Positions 55,924 to 64,000 of a DNA stretch of 64,000 nt are shown here, piece by piece. Under the pieces are notes generated by a model. That model did no database searches. It was not told where the DNA came from and was given only the letters and a program-made list of their open reading frames with translations. The DNA comes from Actinophytocola sp049647105 (lineage in GTDB: Bacteria > Actinomycetota > Actinomycetes > Mycobacteriales > Pseudonocardiaceae): NCBI RefSeq assembly GCF_049647105.1, contig NZ_JBARWZ010000255.1:55103-119102 (forward strand). The letters are read 5' to 3'. Positions within the stretch are counted from its first letter, which is position 1. Every line of letters starts with the position of its first letter. The position numbers and the translations under genes are program-made.

Positions 55924-57203
55924 ATGGCAAAGACAAGCGCGGCATGGACCGACGCAACTTCCTGATGGCATCGGCGATGGCCGCACCCCTGGTCACCTCG
56001 GCCGCGGGGGTTGGGTTCGCGGCCGCGGAGCCGAGCGGCCACCGCGGTGCGACACCGGGTGCGGACTCCCTGGCCGAGGACGGCTGGCGCAGGTTCGCGG
56101 GCCGCAAGGTCGGTGTGCTCACCAACCCGACCGGCGTCCTGCGCGACCAGACGCACGTCGTCGACTCGATGGTGGCGGCCGGGCTCGCGCCGACCGCGGT
56201 GTTCGGGCCGGAGCACGGTTTCCGCGGCACGGCCCAGGCGGGCGGCTCGGAGGGCGACTACCTCGACCCGCGCACGCAGGTCCCGGTGTACGACACCTAC
56301 ACGCTCACCGCGGCGAAGATCGCCGACCAGTTCCGCAAGGCGGGCATCGACCTGCTGGTGTTCGACATCGCGGACATCGGCGCCCGCTTCTACACCTACA
56401 TCTGGTCGATGTACAACGCCATGCACGCCGCCGTGCTGACCGGCATCGACTTCATGGTGCTGGACCGGCCCAACCCGGTCGGCGGCACGGCCTACGGCCC
56501 CATGCTGGACCCGGCGTTCTCCTCCGGTGTCGGCCGCAAGCCGATCGTCCAGCAGCACGGCATGACCGCAGGCGAGCTGGCCAGGTTCTTCGACGCCGAG
56601 TTCCTGCCATCGGAGGCGGGTGGCCGGCTGAAGAGCCTCGAGATCGTGAAGCTCAAGGGCTGGCAGCGGGACGACCTGTTCTCCGACACCGGCCTGGAGT
56701 GGGTCACACCGAGCCCGAACGTGCCGACGCCGCAGACCGCGCTCGCCTATCCGGGCACCTGCCTGTTCGAGGGCACCGTGTTCTCCGAGGGCCGGGGCAC
56801 GACGCGGCCGTTCGAGATCATCGGCGCGCCCGGCATCGACTGGCGCTGGGCGGAGGCACTGAACCAGGCACGGCTGCCGGGTGTGCGGTTCCGCGAGCAC
56901 TACTTCGTGCCGACGTTCTCGAAGTGGGTCGGCGAGGCATGCGGTGGCGTGCAGGTGCACATCACCGACGAACGGCGCTTCCAGCCGATCCACACCGCGA
57001 TCACGATGCTGATCACGGCCAAGCAGGTGCACCCGGACGTCTTCGGCTGGCGGCCGGACAACTTCATCGACAAGCTCTCCGGCTCGGCCCGGCTGCGCAC
57101 GATGATCGACGCCGGTGCGACGGTCAACGAGGTGACCGGCGCGTGGCGCGCGGAGCTGGCCGCGTTCACGAGGCTGCGGGAGAAGTACCTGATCTACCGG
57201 TGA
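55920..57203 (+). CDS. namZ: exo-beta-N-acetylmuramidase (NamZ, DUF1343 family)
   Basis: 427 residues. A Tat-type signal peptide (MDRRNFLMASAMAAPL, with the twin-arginine RRNFL) points to export in folded form. The family blocks are VGVLTNPTGV, FGPEHGFRGTAQAGG, FDIADIGARFYTYIWSMYNAM and LDRPNPVGG. NamZ (YbbC of Bacillus subtilis) releases terminal MurNAc from non-reducing ends of peptidoglycan chains. The GTG at 55920 overlaps the nagZ stop; the ATG at 55944, directly at the twin-Arg peptide, is an alternative. It works in sequence with NagZ, which frees the next GlcNAc. Confidence 0.93.
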   Translation: MNGKDKRGMDRRNFLMASAMAAPLVTSAAGVGFAAAEPSGHRGATPGADSLAEDGWRRFAGRKVGVLTNPTGVLRDQTHVVDSMVAAGLAPTAVFGPEHGFRGTAQAGGSEGDYLDPRTQVPVYDTYTLTAAKIADQFRKAGIDLLVFDIADIGARFYTYIWSMYNAMHAAVLTGIDFMVLDRPNPVGGTAYGPMLDPAFSSGVGRKPIVQQHGMTAGELARFFDAEFLPSEAGGRLKSLEIVKLKGWQRDDLFSDTGLEWVTPSPNVPTPQTALAYPGTCLFEGTVFSEGRGTTRPFEIIGAPGIDWRWAEALNQARLPGVRFREHYFVPTFSKWVGEACGGVQVHITDERRFQPIHTAITMLITAKQVHPDVFGWRPDNFIDKLSGSARLRTMIDAGATVNEVTGAWRAELAAFTRLREKYLIYR

Positions 57204-57222
57204 CGATCGATAAGAGGTGGCC

Positions 57223-58971
57223 ATGTCCGGAGTCCTTCGCGTCACCGTCCTCGCGCTGGCTGTCGCCGTGACAGCCGGTTCGGGGGTGAGCGTCGCCGAG
57301 TCGCGGGGCGGGGTCACGGGCCGCTTCGACGTTCCGTTACCCGGCTACGCGTCACCGCACACGATCCTGCGGGACGGGCCACCGGCGTCGGTCGGGCTCG
57401 ATCCCGCACCGATCGACGCCGCGCTCACCAAGATCGACGAGTGGACCAGGAAGAACTACGACCCGGCGCTGACCGTGCCGCTGTACTCGGGCGCGGTCAG
57501 CCTCGTCGCGCACGACGGGGTCGTGGTCAGCCGCGACACGGCCGGGTACGCGGTCCGGTACGCCGACGGCGCGGGCACCGAGCTACCCGAGGACCAGAAG
57601 GTCCCGATGCGGCCCGACACCATCTTCGACATGGCGTCGGTGTCCAAGCTGTTCACATCGATCACCGTGATGCAGCTGGTCGAGGCGGGCCAGGTCGACG
57701 TGGACGCGACGGTGGGGACCTACCTGCCCGAGTTCGGCGTTAACGGCAAGGAGTCGATCACCGTCGCGCAGCTGCTCACGCACACCTCGGGCCTGGTGTC
57801 GTGGCTGCCGCTGTGGTCGCGGTACCCGGACATCCCGTCGCGGATCAAGGCCGTGATGGACGTCGCGCCCCGCACGACCCCTGGCACGAACTACGAGTAC
57901 TCGGACCTGAACCTGATCACGCTCGGCGTGCTGGTCGAGCGGGTGACCGGCAAGAAGCTGGACGAGGTGGTGGCCCAGCGGATCACCGGCCCGCTCGGCA
58001 TGGTCGACACCGGCTACAACCCGCCCGCGTCGAAACTGGACCGGATCGTGGCCACCGAGTTCCAGACGGCGCCGCCGCGCGGCATGGTCCGCGGCTCCGT
58101 GCACGACGAGAACGCCTGGTCGCTCGGCGGGGTCGCCGGGCACGCAGGCGTGTTCTCCACGGCCGGTGACATGGCGATCCTCGCCCAGACGGTCCTCAAC
58201 GGCGGCACCTACCGAGGGCACCGCATCATGCGGCCGGAGACGGTCACGGCGATGCTCACGGACCACAACGAGGACTTTCCCGGCCACGACCACGGCTACG
58301 GGTTCGAGCTGAACCAGATGTTCTACATGGGAGCGCTCGCGGGCCCCCGCACGGCTGGGCACACCGGATACACCGGCACAGACGTGGTCATCGACGCGGC
58401 GTCGCGCTCGTTCGCGATCCTGCTCACCAACCGGGTGCACCCGAGCCGTAACTGGGGGTCCATCAACATCGCCCGTGAGGCCCTGAGCAGCGGGCTCGCC
58501 AAGGCACTCGCGGTGAAGCCCCGGCACGGCCGGGACGCGTGGTACTCGGGCATAGGGGACGCATCAACCGCGTCCCTCACCACCGTCGCCCTGCACCCCA
58601 CGGAAGCCGTTCGGGTGAACTTCGACGCCTTTGTGGACACGGAGAGCACCGATCGGCTGGCACTCGAGTCAAGCACCGATGGAGTGACCTGGACAGCGGT
58701 CCCGCTGACCGTCCACGGCCGAGGCGCACCGGACGATTCGGTCGATTCACTCTCCGGAAACGGTCATCGCGCGTGGTGGCGGGTCGAGGCAACACTGCCT
58801 CAAGCAGCGGAGATCACGCTGCGCTGGCGGTTCGCTACCGACGCCCGCTACACCGGACGCGGCGTGCACCTCGACCACATCATGGTGACTCAACGTAGCC
58901 AGACACTCCTCAACGGTGAGAAAGAACCCCACAAGCTTCATCCGGATGGCTGGCAGCTCAGATCACGATGA
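57223..58971 (+). CDS. secreted serine hydrolase (AmiE-like; beta-lactamase/PBP fold)
   Basis: 582 residues. A signal peptide (VTVLALAVAVTAGSGVSVAES) is followed by a class C beta-lactamase fold: SxxK as SVSK in MASVSKLFTSITV, YxN as YSDLN, and HTG as GHTGYTG. A C-terminal ~130-residue beta-rich domain (from about VALHPTEAVRVNFDAF) is an addition with no close match known to me. In B. subtilis the neighbour of nagZ/namZ in the same pathway is the amidase AmiE, which strips the stem peptide from MurNAc, but AmiE and YbbE-type beta-lactamase-fold proteins differ among genomes. ATG at 57223 with AGAGG upstream. Confidence 0.85.
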   Translation: MSGVLRVTVLALAVAVTAGSGVSVAESRGGVTGRFDVPLPGYASPHTILRDGPPASVGLDPAPIDAALTKIDEWTRKNYDPALTVPLYSGAVSLVAHDGVVVSRDTAGYAVRYADGAGTELPEDQKVPMRPDTIFDMASVSKLFTSITVMQLVEAGQVDVDATVGTYLPEFGVNGKESITVAQLLTHTSGLVSWLPLWSRYPDIPSRIKAVMDVAPRTTPGTNYEYSDLNLITLGVLVERVTGKKLDEVVAQRITGPLGMVDTGYNPPASKLDRIVATEFQTAPPRGMVRGSVHDENAWSLGGVAGHAGVFSTAGDMAILAQTVLNGGTYRGHRIMRPETVTAMLTDHNEDFPGHDHGYGFELNQMFYMGALAGPRTAGHTGYTGTDVVIDAASRSFAILLTNRVHPSRNWGSINIAREALSSGLAKALAVKPRHGRDAWYSGIGDASTASLTTVALHPTEAVRVNFDAFVDTESTDRLALESSTDGVTWTAVPLTVHGRGAPDDSVDSLSGNGHRAWWRVEATLPQAAEITLRWRFATDARYTGRGVHLDHIMVTQRSQTLLNGEKEPHKLHPDGWQLRSR

Positions 58972-59099
58972 GGAAGAAAAACTGGTTGAAACGCTAACAA
59001 GGTGCGGTCGGACATCGACTGGGATGTTGCACCCATACAACCGCACCTGAAGTTTTGACTGGTTTTGGGTAGCGTTGTCTACAGACGACGACTGCCGCC

Positions 59100-59128
59100 T
59101 TGTCGGTTCATATGCCTGTTAGTAAGTT
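59100..59128 (+). promoter_or_regulatory. candidate promoter for murR
   Basis: TTGTCG (59100-59105), a 17-base spacer, then TAAGTT (59123-59128). Transcription would begin near 59135, which is the GTG of murR, so the message could be leaderless. A second, weaker pair, TTGACT-17-TCTACA, lies at 59055-59083. Confidence 0.45.
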
Positions 59129-59134
59129 TCCCAC

Positions 59135-60067
59135 GTGAGCGCGAGTGCCATGACGACACAACACACTGAGTCAAGTCCGCTGGTCCGGATCCGGTCGCTT
59201 CTGCCCGGTCTGGCCCGCGCCGAACAGCGCGTCGCCAAGGTTGTGCTCGAGAGCCCTGGTTCCGTCGCCCGACGCAGCATCACCGAGGTCGCCGAGGCGG
59301 CCGGTACGAGCGAGACCACTGTCACGCGGTTCTGCAAGGCCATCGGCGTCGGCGGCTATCCAGAGCTGCGCATCGCGCTGGCCGCGGACACCGCCCGCAC
59401 CGAGGCGCGTGTCGACCGCGACCTTGGCGGCGAGATCGCCCCGGACGACGACATCGCCACGGTCGTCGGCAAGGTCACCTTCGCCGACGCGCGTGCCGTC
59501 GAGGAGACGGCCGCCCAGCTCGACTCCGACGAGCTGGAGAAGGTCGTCGTGGCCCTGGCCTCGGCCGGCCGGGTCGACGTCTACGGCGTCGGCGCCAGCG
59601 CGTTCGTCGCCGCCGACCTGCAGCAGAAGTTGCACCGCATCGGGCGGATCAGCTTCGCCTGGAGCGACACCCACATCATGCTGACCTCAGCCGCCGTGCT
59701 CGGGCGCGGCGACGTGGCCGTCGGCATCTCGCACACCGGCGCGACGGCCGACACCGTCGAGGCCCTGCGCGAGGCGCGGCGCGCCGGTGCCACGACCGTC
59801 GCGCTGACCAACTTCCCCACCGCGCCGATCAGCGAGGTCGCCGACCTCGTGCTCACCACGGCGGCGCGGGAGACGACGTTCCGGTCCGGCGCCATGGCAA
59901 GCCGGATCGCGCAGTTGACGGTCATCGACTGCCTCTTCATCGGGGTCGCCCAGCGACATCTGATCGACTCGATGAAGGCCCTCGACGAGACCAGGGACGC
60001 GGTTGGCTCGCATCGACTGGAGACCCGCCACGACGGTCGCCGCAAGGCGCGGGAGACCGGTAAATGA
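59135..60067 (+). CDS. murR: RpiR/MurR-family regulator of MurNAc metabolism
   Basis: 310 residues. N-terminal winged HTH (RRSITEVAEAAGTSETTVTRFCKAIGV, about residues 47-73) and a C-terminal SIS sugar-phosphate domain (VYGVGASAFVAADLQQKLH, then HTGATADTVEALREAR). In relatives the ligand is MurNAc 6-phosphate, which relieves repression. The neighbouring murQ makes this ligand class very likely. The GTG at 59135 is near the proposed start of transcription; the ATG at 59150 is an alternative. A further basic tail (RHDGRRKARETGK) ends the protein. Divergence from nagZ-namZ is absent: it is read in the same direction after a 163-bp gap. Confidence 0.9.
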   Translation: MSASAMTTQHTESSPLVRIRSLLPGLARAEQRVAKVVLESPGSVARRSITEVAEAAGTSETTVTRFCKAIGVGGYPELRIALAADTARTEARVDRDLGGEIAPDDDIATVVGKVTFADARAVEETAAQLDSDELEKVVVALASAGRVDVYGVGASAFVAADLQQKLHRIGRISFAWSDTHIMLTSAAVLGRGDVAVGISHTGATADTVEALREARRAGATTVALTNFPTAPISEVADLVLTTAARETTFRSGAMASRIAQLTVIDCLFIGVAQRHLIDSMKALDETRDAVGSHRLETRHDGRRKARETGK

Positions 60068-60087
60068 TCTTTGGGGGAGGCAGCAAC

Positions 60088-61014
60088 ATGACGGTGCCGC
60101 GACAGGCTGTACACGTCGAGTCGCCGACGGAGCGGCGGAACCCGCGGACGACGGACCTCGACCGGCTGCCGACGCTCGACCTCCTCAGAACGATCAACGC
60201 GGAGGATCGCCTGGTCCCCGATGCCGTGGCCGCCGCACTCCCCGCGCTCGCGGCGGCCGTTGACTTCGCGACGGAGGCCCTGCGCACCGGGCACCGTGTG
60301 CACTACGTCGGCGCGGGCACCTCGGGCAGGCTGGCGACCGTCGACGCGGCCGAGCTGGTGCCGACGTTCAACGCGCCGTCCGACTGGTTCCTGGTGCACC
60401 ACGCGGGTGGCAACCACGCGCTGCGGAACGCGGTCGAGGACGCCGAGGACGACGACGACGCTGGCGCGGCGGAGATCGCCGCGTCGGCCACGGCGGGTGA
60501 CTTCGTGCTCGGCCTGACCGCGTCCGGGCGGACCCCGTACGTGCTGGGCGCGCTGCGTGCCGCCCGTGAGCTCGGCGCGCACACCGGCCTGGTGTTCTCC
60601 AACCCCCACGCGACCGGCCTGCTGGACATCGACGTGCTGGTCGAGATCGACACGGGCCCCGAGGTGGTCGCCGGGTCGACCCGCATGAAGGCGGGCACCT
60701 CACAGAAGCTCGTGCTGACGGCGTTCTCCACGGCCGTCATGGTCAAACTCGGCCGCACGTACTCGAACCTGATGGTCAGCATGCGTGCCACGAACGCCAA
60801 GTTGCGCGGGCGGACTCTGCGGATACTGCAGGAGGCCACCGGCGCGAACAGGGCGGAGTGCGCGACCGCTCTGGACCAGGCACACGGCGACCTGAAGGTG
60901 GCGCTCGTGCACCTGCTGTCGGGGGTCAACCCGGAGCGTGCCGCCACTGTCCTCGCCGCGACGGGCGGCCATGTCCGCCAGGCGCTGTCGAATCTGGGCG
61001 CGGCCGCCGTCTGA
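60088..61014 (+). CDS. murQ: N-acetylmuramic acid 6-phosphate etherase
   Basis: Splits D-lactate from MurNAc 6-phosphate to give GlcNAc 6-phosphate, which enters amino-sugar pools; cytoplasmic. The 308-residue protein has SIS motifs VGAGTSGRLATVDAAELVPTF, with the catalytic Glu in DAAEL, LTASGRTPYVLGAL and the family signature TGPEVVAGSTRMKAGTSQK. The ATG at 60088 follows GGAGG at seven bases; an in-frame ATG at 60064 overlaps the murR stop. It depends on a kinase to make MurNAc-6P, which is not seen in the window. Regulated by MurR in the same operon. Confidence 0.95.
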   Translation: MTVPRQAVHVESPTERRNPRTTDLDRLPTLDLLRTINAEDRLVPDAVAAALPALAAAVDFATEALRTGHRVHYVGAGTSGRLATVDAAELVPTFNAPSDWFLVHHAGGNHALRNAVEDAEDDDDAGAAEIAASATAGDFVLGLTASGRTPYVLGALRAARELGAHTGLVFSNPHATGLLDIDVLVEIDTGPEVVAGSTRMKAGTSQKLVLTAFSTAVMVKLGRTYSNLMVSMRATNAKLRGRTLRILQEATGANRAECATALDQAHGDLKVALVHLLSGVNPERAATVLAATGGHVRQALSNLGAAAV

Positions 61015-61034
61015 CGAGGGCTTCCGCATGAAAA

Positions 61035-61065
61035 GTGGGCCGAGGCGCTAGGGGACTCGGCCCAC
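61035..61065. terminator. terminator between murQ and the Fic-like gene
   Basis: Ten-base stem GTGGGCCGAG/CTCGGCCCAC with an 11-base loop, 21 bases past murQ and 35 bases past the convergent gene, so it may serve both. Confidence 0.7.
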
Positions 61066-61099
61066 CGGGTGAGGGCACCCACTCCGCTGAACGCGCAGG

Positions 61100-61831
61100 T
61101 CAGGCCGGTAGCGCCGCTTCCGCGATGCTCGTCGCCTCGCGGGCGCCCGCCTCGATGGCCTCGCAGGTGAACAGCAGCCACTCGGTCAGGCCGTCGCCGC
61201 CCTTCGCGAACGCGGCGGCCGTCTCGCGGTAGCGGTCGGAGCGGCGCAGGTAGAAGACCTCCGGCACGATCAGGCCCTTCGGGTCGAGACCCGTCGAGAT
61301 CATCGTCAACCGGGCCGCCGCGCGGGCGACCACGCCGTTCGCCGTGCCGAACGGGGACAGCGCGAGCAGTTCGCCGTGCACGACCGCGGTCAGCACCGGA
61401 CCAGGCACCGACGAACCACCCGCGACGATCTCCGCCAGGATGTCCAGCCGCTTCGACACCCAGCGGGCCTCCCGGGGGCGGCCGAGCGACTCGTCGTCCG
61501 CCAGGTCGGCGGCCGCCAGGACGTGCAGCCGGGCCAGTGCCTGCATCGGCGCGCGCTGCCACACGGCCAGGATCGGGCCGATGGACTCGCCGATGCGCAG
61601 CGCGCCCGCGAGGTGCGGTTCGCTGACCTCACCGGTGGCGGGAATGTCGGCGGCACCACCGTCCAGCGCGGCGGACGCGCGGGCCGCACGCACCGACGCC
61701 TCGGCCGCGGTCGCGGGCCAGCCGCGCCGGTTCGCCGGATGTCCGTGGACCGCGTCGACCGCCTCGCGTGCGGCGGCCACCGCCTCGTCGACGCCGGGCA
61801 GTTCCAGCAGCGGCGCCAGGGGGTCTGTCAC
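61100..61831 (-). CDS. conserved protein with a degenerate Fic-like motif
   Basis: 243 residues, mostly helical. One segment, LSPFGTANGVVARAAARL, resembles the Fic signature HPFx(D/E)GNGRxxR, but the catalytic His is Ser and the GNGR core is ANGV. Preceding (AVWQRAPMQALARLHVLAA) and following (IVPEVFYLRRSDRYRETAAAF) blocks also fit a Fic-type helical fold. If it is a Fic relative, AMP transfer is not expected, so a structural or binding role is more likely. The GTG at 61831 lies eight bases after TAGGGT, a probable -10, so the message may be leaderless. It is divergent from acs, with 144 bases between. Confidence 0.72.
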   Translation of the reverse strand: MTDPLAPLLELPGVDEAVAAAREAVDAVHGHPANRRGWPATAAEASVRAARASAALDGGAADIPATGEVSEPHLAGALRIGESIGPILAVWQRAPMQALARLHVLAAADLADDESLGRPREARWVSKRLDILAEIVAGGSSVPGPVLTAVVHGELLALSPFGTANGVVARAAARLTMISTGLDPKGLIVPEVFYLRRSDRYRETAAAFAKGGDGLTEWLLFTCEAIEAGAREATSIAEAALPA

Positions 61832-61975
61832 GTGGACGGACCCTACCGGGTGACATCCCACCGGGAACCCCCAGTTCATTGGTCTGGACCTCTATACGTC
61901 CTGTTGCCAGGCGCGATAGAGCACTACCGTTCACGCCAGACACAGCAATCCCCTGGGTCGAGGAGGATCCGCATC

Positions 61976-63964
<1,989 letters not shown>

Positions 63965-64000
63965 AGCACTGGCGTGAGGGGCCGTGACGCGGTCACGACC

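Noticed and set aside
63983..63997. CGTGAC/GTCACG hairpin at the right edge as acs terminator
   Set aside because: The stem is only six bases and the window ends three bases later, so no terminator call can be supported.

Overview
The window is high-GC actinobacterial chromosome (roughly 70% GC, GTG starts common, many ATGA/GTGA stop-start overlaps). Gene content and order point to the order Pseudonocardiales (Saccharothrix/Lentzea/Actinosynnema-like); the genus cannot be fixed from the sequence alone. The core genes run in the same order as Mycobacterium tuberculosis Rv3606c to Rv3667 (folK-folB-folP-folE-ftsH, an ESX-type island, hpt-tilS-metallopeptidase-dacB-ppa, holB-topA-Rv3647c-like, a helicase, a tad locus, an SSD-like ATPase, a HAD phosphatase, acs). 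The backbone is therefore ancestral, with accessory genes inserted between its blocks.

Layout. 1-275: non-coding, with one copy of a 56-bp dispersed repeat. 276-4942 (-): tetrahydropterin/folate genes and the FtsH protease. 5127-11110 (-): an ESX (type VII) accessory island with two EspG-like proteins at its ends, a PPE-like protein, four tandem DUF3558 lipoproteins, a small PE-like candidate and a repeated promoter-like block. 11107-17561 (-): hpt, tilS, a zinc metallopeptidase and a PBP4-type carboxypeptidase with a very large repetitive cytoplasmic region. 17640-20492: inorganic pyrophosphatase (+), then a MarR-regulated DHA2 drug exporter (-). 20738-28389: a secreted glycoside hydrolase, glyA, a HIT protein, a diverged L11 paralogue coupled to a frameshifted CGNR zinc-finger gene, a methyltransferase, a GNAT, a gamma-carbonic-anhydrase-like protein and a threonine aldolase. 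28419-30838: a truncated HD-domain fragment, tRNA-Thr(CGU) and a large secreted/membrane protein. 31084-44966: holB, an MFS/thymidylate-kinase fusion with a degraded P-loop, two membrane proteins, topA, a conserved protein, the proton-pumping pyrophosphatase and a DUF1998-type helicase. 45638-53501: a prim-pol-like protein, a complete tad/flp pilus operon with a remarkable run of about eleven hairpins in its middle, the SSD ATPase and a HAD phosphatase. 53600-53927: a probable structured RNA at the syntenic site of mycobacterial Ms1/MTS2823. 54088-61014: a peptidoglycan N-acetylmuramic-acid salvage cluster (nagZ-namZ-amiE-like, murR, murQ). 61100-63964: a Fic-like degenerate protein and acetyl-CoA synthetase.

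Points that most deserve follow-up: the tandem-hairpin array between ssd and tadA (50538-51124), with a stem core shared by hairpins upstream of the same operon; three identical-geometry pairs of DnaA-box-like sites (TGTGGACAAC-N9-TGTGGACAAC); the Ms1-like RNA locus; the paralogous L11 without the proline-rich thiopeptide/GTPase-centre loop; the tmk fusion lacking its Walker A lysine; the ESX island with its repeated promoter block at the same ftsH-hpt site used by mycobacteria; and the MurNAc salvage cluster lacking a visible transporter and kinase.
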